64,000 bases of DNA from Erythrocercus mccallii (Eukaryota; Chordata; Aves; Passeriformes; Dicruridae): NCBI GenBank assembly GCA_013397435.1, contig VZRG01000304.1, positions 372,001 to 436,000 of the forward strand, written 5' to 3'. The position numbers and the translations under genes are program-made. The notes below the pieces were generated by a model. The model searched no databases and was not told the origin of the DNA. It saw nothing but the letters and a program-made list of their open reading frames with translations. Below, piece after piece: positions 52,501 to 64,000 of this stretch; the first letter of the stretch is position 1; each line of letters begins with the position of its first letter.

Positions 52501-54378
52501 ACCAACTGCTCCCTTGGGTTGAAGTAGCTATGAGCTTCACCAGCACTGTAAAAGTTATCTGGATTTCCTGTCTAAATATTTTTTCCAATCCACTCTTCTC
52601 TAACTTATTCTGTCCAGATTTTAAATTTGGTTTTTGTCTACTTTTGAAATTTTATGCCAAGTAAATGGTAAAACTCTACTCCATCACTCTGATGGACAGG
52701 TGTGGAACTGGCATGCTGGAGTGCCTAGCTGTAGCTGTGCTGCATTGACCTATACCTTCTGCAGGGCACAAAACCTGACACATTTTGTATACAATAACCT
52801 GACTGGATAAACCCACTGTTAGATATACCTTGCAAATACAGACAAATATGGTTACAGTAGATGAGTAGATGATCTGGAATGAAGATGTTTCTCCTATCAG
52901 CTCTGCTGTTGATTTTTTTTTTGTGAACTTTAATCACTTTATAACTCTATTCATCATTACTTTTCCTGCTCTCATCTGCAGAATGGTGAGATAACAGCTC
53001 TCACAAAGGCAGCGAGGTCACACGTGTGCAGAAGAGATCTGAGCTCGCCAGAAAGAAGGCAGCTCTCACAGGACAGCAATGGGATGTATCAAGTACCAAT
53101 TCTACAGTCTCCTTTTAAATAGTATTGGATACTGGATTTTCATCAGAATTTATTGCCGAGTTTTACTTCTCTGTTGGCATGACAAAGATATTCTTTTATT
53201 GCTGTCTTGGGGAGGTTAATTGCATTGGAGTGTTTTGTTTTAAAGTTCAAACCTTCAGTGAATGCAGGCGAGCTGCTTTTTTATTATAAGACTTCATCAC
53301 ACACCCTGTTCCTGGGGGATTTTTTGACTGTTAGCAGTCCTATTGGTTCAAATTTTATTTCAGTTGATTTTATATTCTCTAGTATTGCCACCTCTCTTCA
53401 ACTCTTGAACTCTCACAGACACCCACTCTATGAAGGCTCTGAATGCAGGTCTCATTGAATGGGTGAAATATTTACTGAGTGCTCAGCAAATGACACATGT
53501 ATATTGTTTTGGAAAATGCTCTGAGATCCTGCAGGGTGAGAATTTGAAAATACTCCCTGTTACATAGATGGCTTTGCACAATGGACCTCAGGTACTACAG
53601 TCAGTTTAGAAGCCAAAAGAGAATATAAGGCCGCACTTCCCAAAATGCTGCTGTGTGCACACCAAAGGAACATTCCATGGCTGCCAGTTTTCTACAGGAA
53701 AAAGGAAAAGAAATGTGGACACAGAACAATAGAAGTATAATCTCTGTGTTCATGTAAGTGTGAATAGCATGGAGCTCCACGCAGCTTTTTTCCACCTGGC
53801 GCACTATGTGCATTTTTAAATAAGGCTTCACAAATTAGACAGTCATGTAGCACAGAAGGCAGTTCATTGCAGGAGGTTAACCAGCTTAATTCCAGCTAAT
53901 AGTATAGTTTTGGTAGCAATTTCTTAAGGAATTGCTCCTTTTCCTTGACATCGAGAGGGAGAGATGGCCCAGAATCCACACTGAGGGGTGTGAGTGACAA
54001 ATAGTTTGGAAAAGGTTTACATCCTGTGTCATGCATAATTTAGGAAAACTGGTAGAAACTATTATTATTATTTGATAAATCAGATGATTGTATAAGTAAC
54101 TGAGAGATGGCAGCATAAGCACTGATGTCCCCAGCTGGCACTATGAAATAGCATAGAAGTAATGAATTGTTCTGGAAGTGTTGGAAATAATAGAACCTCT
54201 TAATATTTGTAGTTAACAGTTTTAATTCTAAATTAATTGTTTAATTGTAACCAATATATATGTATTAATTATAAATAGTTTGTTATTCTTAAATTACTCT
54301 TAGCCAGCATTTAGCAAAGTTGTCATAAACAGCTAGTGTGGGAATAGAGTTTGGAAAAATTAATGAAACTTTAAGTTT

Positions 54379-54845
54379 TGCTAAGCTCATCTTGATATGC
54401 TTCAAGGCCTGGGAGAGAGTGATGCATTGTTGAAATTGGATACAAGAAGCACAAAATTTATGGACTACAGGACATTTTGCAGAAACTAGAAGATATAGAA
54501 GAAGCTAACAAAGTCTCAGTATATGTGTGTTGAAAAGTCTCTTCCTGGAAAAAAGATACTGAAAAGACTGACAATATAAACTAATTACCATGAGAAGTGA
54601 GAAATCAATAACCAATAGAAAACAGAATACTTATTAATGGAAGACAATTGTGTCATTTAGAACCAATGAACATTAATTTCTTTGTTTACTAAAAATGTAT
54701 AAATAAGTGAATGAGTTTTGTATCTGCATTTGTGTAGAGGCCAGAATTTTGTTGGCCACACACATGCCTCCAGGCTAATAATAAAGTAATGCCTTACTCA
54801 CTGACACTAAAAAGATAGTGTTAGAGAGTCTTATTTATCCTGACA
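54379..54845 (+). mobile_element. Solo LTR of an endogenous retrovirus, plus orientation
   Basis: A 467-bp segment starts TG and ends CA and is flanked by the direct repeat 'gttt' (54375-54378 and 54846-54849); a 4-bp duplication is usual for gammaretrovirus-like class I ERVs. Promoter elements are in LTR order: CCAAT words at about 54610 and 54663, a TATA box (TATAAATA, 54698-54705), AATAAA at 54780-54785, and the end 60 bases later. No internal genes or second LTR are present. The match is structural; I cannot name the family. The 5' boundary rests on the short duplication, and an alternative start is the TGT at 54428. Confidence 0.55.
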
Positions 54846-54849
54846 GTTT

Positions 54850-56589
54850 TGGAGGATTTGGTACCTGAAATGTCACTCAGCATTCAAGGCTCTTACTCTA
54901 TTGTGACTTGCTGTGGCCTCTCAGCATTCCCTCGTCTTCTGAAAACACTGCTGAAGGTTCCCTGTAAGCTGAGACTAATAGAGCAGTGGCAAAGAAAAAT
55001 CAAAATCTGCAACTAGCAGTTAACAAATAACCCATCTGCCACAGCAAATGTCTCCATTCACTATTCAGTAATAAAAGGCATTTAATTAGTTAAGTATGAG
55101 AGTCTAGATCCCTGGCCAACCTTTAATTTTATTGCTTTAGCAATAAAACTGGACATCCGTATCTCTGAAGGAGTGGAAACTATGATATGGCAGTAAATTC
55201 TTCAGGCTGTCACCATCTATCCAAAGTTTACTAGGCTAAAAAGAAGCTAAAATCTATTCTCATAAAGGCATAAAATTTGGCTCAAAATGCTACAAGGAAT
55301 GACAGAGTTGTTTTATATCTTAAATGTGAAATACAGTTTGTCGTGTGTACAGGTTTGAGTGTAGAAGTCACTTATCTGACTTGCTTCCTGTTAAATGTTA
55401 TCTTCAGAAATTCAGAAATTGTAAACAAACTCTTTATTGCATTATTGCCTCAGATGACTCTTCAAACCTTTGAAAAATGCATATGTGTGGATCAAAGTTA
55501 ATATTTATGTACTGAATTCATACAATCTAATTGTGACCAGGTCTACAAAGCGTAGCCCTGGTATGTGCTCTGAGTGCCAGTTCCTTGGGTGGTGCTTGGA
55601 TTATTGCAACATTGCAGCACTAATATTCTTGCTGGCAGTTTTAAGGCATGATGCAACAAATCTTCTGTGGGTGGAATGCTGCCCAGTTCTGAGGTAGTTT
55701 GCTTGGTTTGGTTTTGACTTCTGCATAAACAATTTGCATGTTGATTTTTTACATGGTAATTAAAAAGGCAGACTGTGCCTACACCTTTTCCTGTTTCTAC
55801 CACGGACTCCTTGAATAAACCATTTAGTCAGCCTCACTTTGTTTATTTTATGATCTTCCTTTGTTTCATTAGAGTTCACATTTAATTTGAATGCTTCTGA
55901 ATATTTCTTCTAAATGTTCACAATTTAAAAGACTTTTCATGTATAGAGGCTACTCATCCATGCCAATCACTGTTGTCAGATTTGCACTAAGTATTCACTA
56001 TTGACATATGCTGTGTTCTCATACTACCCATGGAATAAATTACATAAGGCACTCCTGTTTCCATAATCCAAATTCTCACCAGAGCAGTAATATCAGACAA
56101 AATTCAATTGGCAACTAGGATTAAGTCCAAAAAGGAGAAAACACAGCTCTACTTTGTTTTACACACTTCTCTTTATCATTTAATGCTGTACAGAGATTAT
56201 TTTGAAGATTTAGGTCATTGATTATCTTTAAGGTAGCCTACAAAAGTTGTAAAAATCTTCAAACGTCTATTAAATTTACATCATCATCAATAAAGAGAAA
56301 GGCAAATCTCCAGTGACAGCTTTATTTGGTCTAAACAGATAGAGCTGCCTTGAAAACAGCCAATTTAAAGATTTGCACTGTACCAGAATCAGACATATAT
56401 GTACACAGAAATATAGAGAAGTTAAATATTTCCATGAAATAGAAGTTGTGAAGTCAGCTATTCTAAAAGCCACCAAACAATTACCATTATGAAAGGGCAG
56501 AAGGGTCTAAGTAATGCTGAAAGGCAAAAGGAAACATTTCCGTTTAGAGCCTGATTTAAATTTCTTAGGGCTCCTAGGTCTGGATGAGA
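54850..56589. other. Non-coding stretch, no gene supported
   Basis: Only short open frames (86 codons or fewer), none recognised. No repeat family recognised. Confidence 0.6.
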
Positions 56590-56705
56590 ATGGATTGAAT
56601 TGGGTTGGATTGGATTGGATTGGATTGGATTGGATTGGATTGGATTGGATTGGATTGGATTGGATTGGATTGGATTGGAGGGAACCTTACAGATCATCTA
56701 GAGAA
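56590..56705 (-). mobile_element. CR1 3' end remnant (antisense) hosting a microsatellite
   Basis: On the plus strand 'gagaatggattgaattgggttgg' leads into the repeat and 'agggaaccttacagatcatctag' follows it. These are the two sides of the antisense CR1 tail (agaatggtttgggttgg / aagggaccttaaagatcatctag). Only the last part of the element remains recognisable. Confidence 0.65.
56605..56679. repeat. (TTGGA)15 pentanucleotide microsatellite
   Basis: Fifteen perfect tandem copies of TTGGA (75 bases) without interruption. The open frames across it (GLDWI and NPIQS repeats) are artefacts of the repeat. Perfect length suggests it is polymorphic. Confidence 0.97.
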
Positions 56706-59700
56706 GACCCTGGCAGCAGCCAGATTCAAAGCAAACAAGAAATGTAATTTTTCATGTGACAGGTGGTGGACCTGTGCAACATCTTGCCACAATTGCAGAC
56801 AGTAAAGCTCACGTGGACACAAAAAGAGGTTTTCTAAGGCTTACTTAAGACTGCCAAATAACATCCAGCCCTATGAAAGACAGCTGGAAACAGCTGAAGT
56901 GCAAGAATGTGTTAGGAGAAAGGTGTCATTCCTGCCTGCCTTGTGCTTCTTTCCTGGGCCTCTCTGTATGGCCGGTGCTGGACGTGGGACACTGGGCTAG
57001 CTGGGCCTCTTGTCTGACCAGTACACCCAGTACAGGTTCCTAGATGATACAGGCTCTTGGATGAAAACATCATTGATGCATTTCAGCGTAAACAAAGCCT
57101 TACCTCCTTGACTCCATGTAACAGTAAGCTTAACCATCTCTTCCTATTCCAGAGGAATAGGAAATACACTACCAAATAAGCCTGGTTTACAATTTGTTGC
57201 TAAATCAGCCCTCATAATCACAGCATGGCAAAATCTGGATATGCTGATTTTTAATTAAATAAATTACCAGCAAGTGCCAATTTGAAATACCAGCAAATAT
57301 GTAGCCTAGTAGATTGACATACTCACACTCTGACTAACCGATTTCTGCGTAACCTCAAAGAGTTAATACTTTCTACGATAACAGAATACATAACTATTGG
57401 TATTAAAAGGTGTTACCACCTTGAATTTATATTGGTTATGTTTTTCTTGACCGAGTTATGGAATTAAACAACGACAAAAAACTTACATGGTGGTGTGGTA
57501 TAAAATCATCTTCATGTACTAACAGGAGAAAGAGTGAAGAGAGATAAATAATTAGGAAATAGTTTCCTAAATAATTAGGAAAGCTTTGATTCAAATTTGA
57601 TTTTCATTCAAATTGCTTTATTTGTAAAGAGAGGTGACTTCATCCCCAGGAGTCCTGCTGCAGAGTGTTCTGGGGAAACCATTAACACAGTAACACTAAG
57701 ACTAATGGGCTTGTCCACAAGGGGTAATCGGTACACAATAAAGCAGCAGATAAATCCAAAGCATCTCAGCCAGCTTGCAATAACTATTGGAGTCTATTTC
57801 CACATGCAGGAAAAAATTAATGTCACAGTTTATACCTGACAACTTAGACTTCTACAAAGTTGTAAGTGACACTGTGAGAAGAATCATGGTCTCTCTAACT
57901 GCTAAAAACCTTCTCTCTATTGTCTAAAAATCATCCTTATTCACCTGTAGTCTTTCCACCTTCATGGACAGAAAAGTTGTAGTTGCCCATATGAGGCACT
58001 GCACAGAGATTATTTTAATAAGGAAATTTTGCATATAAAGAAGAAACATTTTTCTTTGAAATACACATGCAACTATTAATTGTAAGGTTGGGGAGGGGAC
58101 TGTGCTGGGTTTGACTGGAAGAATGCACAGATCTTTGAAAGTCGTTGAGCTTGTCTTCCACAGACTGTTCATACACAAGGTGCATATCCATGAAGCAGTG
58201 GTTCCTTGGTTAGTAAACCAGAGGAGAAGAGTAACATCCACCAACAGCACCACACTGAATTCACAGCCTTCAAAATAGGTAGAAAAAAACAGTTCCACAA
58301 AGTCAGTCTTGGTAGGTGAACTCACCGTTGCAGCTCTGGGTGAGTTTTCAGGGGAGCTGCTGACTCAGTATCTGTCTTCTGCCAGCTTTATGAGATGAAC
58401 AATTTCCATTCAGTGTGTGTGCTTGGACACACATGCACTCTGAATAAACAGATCACCCACAGACTCCACAGTATCTTTTACAAGTATCGTCAAAATCAAC
58501 TCAAAAGCTCAAAATGGAGATTAATCAAAAAGATGTTGTGACAGTACTGAAGCAGGTTCAGTGATCTGCCTGGTCCACATATAGGGGTCACATGTTCCTG
58601 AACAGTCCAGACACAAACAAGAACAAAACAAGCTGTGGATTAGATATTTTGCCCATCTTCTGGTACAAGCTGATATGGACTTTAATCTTATTTGTATTTA
58701 TGAAAGAATTAAAGCCATTTCAGTAATGTCACATTTCGTTCAGTATACATTTGAAGGTTAGCTGTCAAGTAAAATCTGTTCTTCAGAGAAGATTTTGTTA
58801 AAAGCCTCCATGAAAACCACCACTATATCTTTACTGTTTAGATGGGCTTGGCTTACTCTTGTTCTTCCTTAGACTGTAAAATAAAACAGGAGCTTACTGG
58901 GATGCAGTGCTATAAAACGGGGGCATTTATTATATCCTTTTAGCAATTTTTAGTCCTAAATTAGGTATAGAGACTTCATCTTATTATTATTATGGATCTT
59001 TGTAGGATTATGGCCCAGAGAACCCTTGTTATAAAAGAAATGTATGGCAGGGAGGTAAGGCAAAATACTGGCTTAAATGCTGTTAAGTGCCATTGAGTTC
59101 ACCTCGTTTGGCAACATCTTTCAACTACCCTGGTTACACTGCAGTTTGTAGCAATAGTTATAATTATTATGTTTCTTACAGTGTGTTATATTAATACAGT
59201 AATACACGTGAAGAAGATAAAGAAGGGCTCATTGACAAAAAAAGAGGTAGTAAGCAAGAGGAGAACTGGTCACAGACTGCTGGGTCACAAACTGGGGAGA
59301 TGAAATACACTCAAGGCTCTGATGAAATACACTCTGCTCAAAGAGACGGAGTTGCCTGTAAGAGAAAAACCTACTGTAAGGAGTAACATAAAACCAGACA
59401 CTCAGACAGTGTTACTTCATGGAGTCAGAAGTCCAGGAAAAGAGTTTGAATATCAAGTTTTCTTGTATGTGCCCCAAAATAGACCACAAGCAATTTTGTG
59501 TAGATAATTTCTGTCTTCCTCTAGCATGCATGTTAATTACTGCAAGTGTTTTTAATTAATCAGAATTTTAAATATGGGAAACATGCTTTATGCAATAGTA
59601 ATGGGGTTCTACAGAAGCTTAAGCTTTCAACTACTCGAAGTTCAACATAAAAATGTTGTGTTCTATTTTAATTTACTATTCAGGGCTTTGCTATAATTTT

Positions 59701-62700
59701 GTGCAAACAGGCAATGAGGGACCACTAAAATGCAACTAGTCCTGCTGGCACAGCCCTGCAATGAATTTAACATAAAGGTCTGTTTCTCTAATGCTAATTT
59801 AGTGAGGCTATAAGCTGAAAGCAGAAGCAGATTTAAATGAGATAATGGCAGAGGTTTACACTGCTTTTATTTTCTGCTACGGAAGATCTGGGGAAAATAT
59901 TCCACCTAAGTGGTTGCATTTCACTCAGTTTTCTGGATAAATCTTACTGAATAAATCCCACAAATTTAAAAGGAAATGCCAGAAAATTGAAATCAACAAC
60001 AAATAGAAAACTGAAGCAAAGCAAAATAAATCAAGTGAGGAAAGGTTTGGCATTTAGTCTGGGGTGAGGGAGATTTTGAGAAGACTTAAGAATATAAGGC
60101 AGTAAGGCAAGTATGCTTCTTAGCTGTTTTCACTAAAATGGTCTGGAGAAAAGAATGAGCATCGTGATATCTGAGGTACAAAATCAATGCTATTGAGATG
60201 ATATGAATTAATTTACCCTTTTCTTCCAGCAGCCAATTCAGTCTGTCAGCAACATCTGCTGGATTCTACTTGAAATGTTCATATGAAGAAGATTCTTATT
60301 GACAAAATATCTAGGCCTACTTTTATCTTTGTTTAACTATGATTATGTATACCCATAATTGTTTCCCCTTTCTCCTGCATGTTACATACAGTCAATGTTT
60401 TTGGTAACTAAAGTAGGCACTTTTTAACTACTTGTCTGCACAGACTCTAGAAAAATACTGACCTGAAGAATCTTTCCACATTTTACTGCAATTACATAAC
60501 CATTACTATTAGCCTCCACTGCTACACACTTCCATAAGCTATTTTATCATAGACGGATAATTTCATAGTTCCCTACAAGCAGTGCATAAGAAGCAGATTG
60601 TGACTTAACAGCAAATAACTATTCAACCAAAACACTAAAATTTGATGGCAATTACATGAATGGTACTACATTACAAGAGCCAGCTATTACAAATTTAAAG
60701 CATAAACTGCTCTCTGCACAATAGGTTCTGACACATATATTAAATAATATTTTGAGAAGCTTTCTTTTTCTAGCCTGACATAAAGACTAAAATCCAGGTT
60801 AAAAAAAAAATTTCAAAACTCTCCACCTATTGGTCAGAACTGAGGTTATTGCCTGTCCAGTATGATGTGCCCATTTATCTCAAGTTAGTGTAAGAGCTAT
60901 AGTCTGATCTGATGGTACACAAGCAAGCTGCAATTTCATTGCTCCTATTTACTTGATTTCCTTTTGGTCAATTTAGGTATGAAACTGGGAGCTGAACTTA
61001 CTGTCACTCAGGAAATGAAGCTATCTGTTGTAAAACTGTACCTGTAATACTTCACAGGCTGAAGTACTAAGAAAATTTTCTGCAGAAATTGCTCAGGGCA
61101 AAATCAAACTCTCATTTAGTACAGGATCTTAATTTCACTCCTATGCAGGCAGTTGTGTGTGGTCTCTAGAATTTATGAAATACAGTGATTGAAAACTCTG
61201 CTGGAGAGATTGCTCTATGTGCTCCTGGACTGAAAATGAGGAGCATCCCTTATAACCAGGCCCCACTAGAGAGCATCTATTCTCTGCTGCTTCTCATTAT
61301 CTATCACTCAATTATAAAAGACTTCTATCCTTGATTTCTTCCATCAGTTATATTTTTATTTCAGATTGTAAGAAACTCTCTCAGCAAGTATATGATTTAG
61401 GATCCTAGCTCTGAAATGCTGAAATTAACCCATTGTTGGTATTTCTGAAACAATTCAGATGATATTCCAGGATGAAGGAACAGCTTATCCTGCTTTTTTT
61501 TAATGTCTCTTCATGTTGTTGTTTTTTAATACATTTCATGCCAAGTATTGATATTCTTCTATTCAGAAGGTCCCAACTTAATTTCTCACTATTTTTTTTA
61601 ATTTTACATGTCTCAGAACTAAATCTGCATCTCAACTTGCAATAAGAGAAAGATTTCTTCAGCATATGCAGAACTGTGAACATCTATTTGAAAATTTATC
61701 AAGTCTGATGAAAGGGCAGATCAGCTTTCACTGTGGCTATGAATTAATTTACAAGGTTACAGAAAGGTTCTATATTCTTCCCTTCCAGAAAAATCAATGC
61801 CTTTTTTTGTTTTGTTTTGGTTTTTTTGTTCTGCATTTAAAAGGCAATTTTCTCCTTACAGAGGTACAGGCTATAAAGAAGGTTCTCAGGGATGATGGCA
61901 GTCACCAGCAGCAACAAAACTAAGGAACTGACATTCATGAGAAGAGTCCTCAGACAGAAAATAAGAGAAATAGAAGCATTAAGGGAGAAGACAATGCATA
62001 AAGGTGAATTGAATGGAGATACCTTGAAGAAGAAGCCAAGATGCAGAAAGAACGGGTTCACAAACAAAGGTCAAACCAGAAACCTGAGCAACTAAAAATT
62101 TGTACAAGACATTTTGATAAAACCAAGATAAAAGTAGTTAAAAGTAGATATGAAATAAAAAAGCAAAACTTCAAAGTTAAGTAAGGAAACACTGAGTGAA
62201 AGAGTGAAAAAAGACCAGTTCCATGAACAACAGAATTCCTGTTGTCTGATTTCTTAAAGAATTGTTTCTTATGACTTCACTTTCTTTTGTCAAGGAAAAC
62301 ACAAACTCTGAGAGAAGCTTTTCCTGGTGTTGACTATTAATAATGACTAATAATTGTACATTCACTGGAAGAAGGCGCACATACAGCAACCTTTCCAGCA
62401 GGAAAGGAAAGTGCAAATCTTTTTTCTTCACTCAGTCATCAATCTTCATGAAAACTGCAGGAAGTTGGTATTTTTAAGATCTTCACTCTGTTATTGCTGA
62501 GGTTTCAGCTTACCAATGGGTTAAAGAATGGGTCATTAGATTTAGATGCTCACATAAACACACACATAGCTGAATCAAATAAGCCTTAAGAAATAAGACA
62601 AATTGGGTGGAACAAATCCCAGTGGAAGAAGAGCTGGGGTTATTGAGTGGAAAGGAGATGAATGAGGCAAGACAAAGAGAAAACTGACTTTGTCATGGCT

Positions 62701-64000
62701 CCAGGACAAATGGTGAAATAGGAGGTAAAACATATTGAGACAGTGTTTAATAGAAAGAGACCTGAGAAGAAGGCAGAAGAGACAGATTTATTGAAAAACA
62801 GGAGAGGAAGGGATAGGATATGAAAAGGCTTTGTCTGACTGCTTCTAAAGTAGGAAGGGGAAGAGGAAGCTCTGGCTCCCCAGTGATAGACAATATGTAA
62901 AAAGAGATTTGAGGACAGAAGAGAGCTCAATAAACTGAAGGAGGAGATCATGAGAAGAAAAGTGAGCATATGCAGCCGTGGAAAATACAGCAGTGCCACC
63001 TAATTGAAGTGATAGAAGGCAGTGAGCCCAGGCAGCCAAGGACAAAGATGTGGATATGGGGAAAGGCTAGGCTGACATAAGGATGAACTGTGTGAAGACA
63101 ATTGGGTAATGGGCATTAGATCACTTCTGCCTTGCAACTGTGTGCCAGGGCGTTAGGATGAAGGCTGGAAAAGGCTGGCAGGTCTGCTCAGCTATTCTGT
63201 GTTGTGGACACTGCCAAAGGGGCAGGTGGAGCATAACTGGTAAATGCTTTGTTCATGGGAGAAATATTGAATTATGTCTGGTAACTATATATACAGCAAG
63301 GGGAGTAATGATAATGATGTGCCTGTGTATCAGTGTCTCTGGGAGCATCAATTAATCATTTTTACCAGTCAAAGATGGTTGTGAATTTTCCAGCAAGAGC
63401 AGGCTGGTATCAGCACTGGGATGGGATCAGCAACTTTGATGAATCATGGAGTGGGATTCTAAGGGACTGCCAGGCATCCAGTCCCTACAAGCAAGGGAGC
63501 CAACTGGCTTGGGGTCTTAGAAACTCTCTGAAACTGCTTCCAGAGGGCAGACACATCCCAGTGATCCATACCAGGGAAGGGAGCAGACACTGAGAAAAAT
63601 TAACACAATCATGAAATCACAGCTGCTGTTCAGGAGGTGGGCAGCACTGAGCCCAGTGGGCACCGCACCAGTTTCAGCCAGCAGCTGCCAGGGATCATAC
63701 TTCACTTCAGAAATCCCATGTGTTGGTATTTGCAGATTATCTTTTCAATAGAAATTCCGTCTTACAGGAAACATCAGAAAATGGTGCCTTTTCCAGTCTA
63801 AATAAAATATATCTGTATTTCTAAGATTTGGCCAACTTTGTTTACCACATGTATTTGCTACTTGCAGGATCATAGGTTTCTAAGTTATGGTGAATCATTG
63901 AAAGGTTTTTGCACTCAGAAATTTGTGCATCATTCTTCAACACACATCACTGATTTGATAATGGACATAAAATCTTTCTGGCATGATTTGAGTCTTCTCA
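56706..64000. other. Gene-poor stretch to the window end
   Basis: No gene supported. The longest frame, 133 codons on the minus strand at 57924-58325, is hydrophobic, unrecognised and within chance length. A direct repeat 'aataattaggaaa' with an inverted 'tttcct' between copies lies at about 57547-57582. About 62640-63060 is purine-rich on the plus strand and gives low-complexity frames on the minus strand. Confidence 0.5.
59520..59890. other. Possible conserved non-coding element
   Basis: Dense, non-repetitive sequence with TTAATTA and TAAT words, 'catgcatgttaattactgc', 'ctaatgctaatttagtg' and 'gatttaaatgagataatgg'. It has the look of a conserved enhancer in a gene desert. Unverified impression. 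Confidence 0.18.

Larger units (their letters stand above)
44164..54374. other. Gene-poor stretch
   Basis: No gene supported. Apart from sites listed separately it is AT-rich sequence with A-rich low-complexity runs (46292-46320, 46869-46910). A 71-codon plus-strand frame at 49172-49387 (MAFARGLCTLSKNEQPIKDL at its start) follows a good acceptor (ctgtcctctttctcag) and reads like protein, but no family is recognised and no clear donor follows. Confidence 0.5.

Noticed and set aside
56458..56805. Frames encoding repeated NPIQS or GLDWI units
   Set aside because: Direct translation of the TTGGA microsatellite; not a repeat protein.
57924..58325. 133-codon minus-strand open frame
   Set aside because: Longest frame outside the island, but hydrophobic, unrecognised and without splice context. 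In 64 kb of six-frame AT-rich sequence a frame of this length is expected by chance.
1..64000. CRISPR arrays, operons, phage or plasmid features
   Set aside because: None seen. Composition, CR1 elements, LTRs and a CpG island all point to vertebrate nuclear DNA.

Overview
The window looks like vertebrate nuclear DNA, most likely from a bird. It is AT-rich and has no dense coding. Its recognisable interspersed repeats are CR1-type LINEs, several ending in the octamer-like tail (attctatg-type units) typical of avian CR1, plus solo LTRs of endogenous retroviruses. I saw no Alu, B1/B2 or L1-like sequence. There is one strong CpG island (about 41.56-42.95 kb), broken by a 430-base run of Ns (42195-42624).

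Layout. 1-41 kb is AT-rich, probably intronic or intergenic. It holds CR1 copies at about 4.96, 20.4, 30.6 and 35.1-37.5 kb, a minus-strand solo LTR at 13.18-13.62 kb, and several weak splice-bounded open segments on the minus strand. The best of these is 20293-20369. At 35.1-37.5 kb a long antisense CR1, still carrying a decayed reverse-transcriptase segment, is split by a younger sense CR1, which itself seems to carry a short LTR-like insert. 41.56-42.95 kb is the CpG-island promoter. It has candidate splice donors on both strands: a minus-strand donor at 42126, and a plus-strand ATG-to-donor segment at 41815-41898. 43-64 kb is a gene-poor stretch with a CR1 tail at 44.1 kb, a DR4-type nuclear-receptor motif at 44.78 kb, a plus-strand solo LTR with a 4-bp target duplication at 54.38-54.85 kb, a 15-copy TTGGA microsatellite grown inside a CR1 tail at 56.6 kb, and two stretches that read like conserved non-coding elements (49.4 and 59.6 kb).

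How it fits together. The simplest reading is that the CpG island starts a minus-strand gene whose long introns fill much of 1-42 kb, possibly with a divergent transcript to the right. I could not name any gene. Most open reading frames here are no longer than chance allows in AT-rich DNA, and short exon-like segments are also common by chance, so all coding calls are low confidence. The repeat calls are the firm part of this annotation. No prokaryotic-type system, CRISPR array, tRNA or rRNA was seen.
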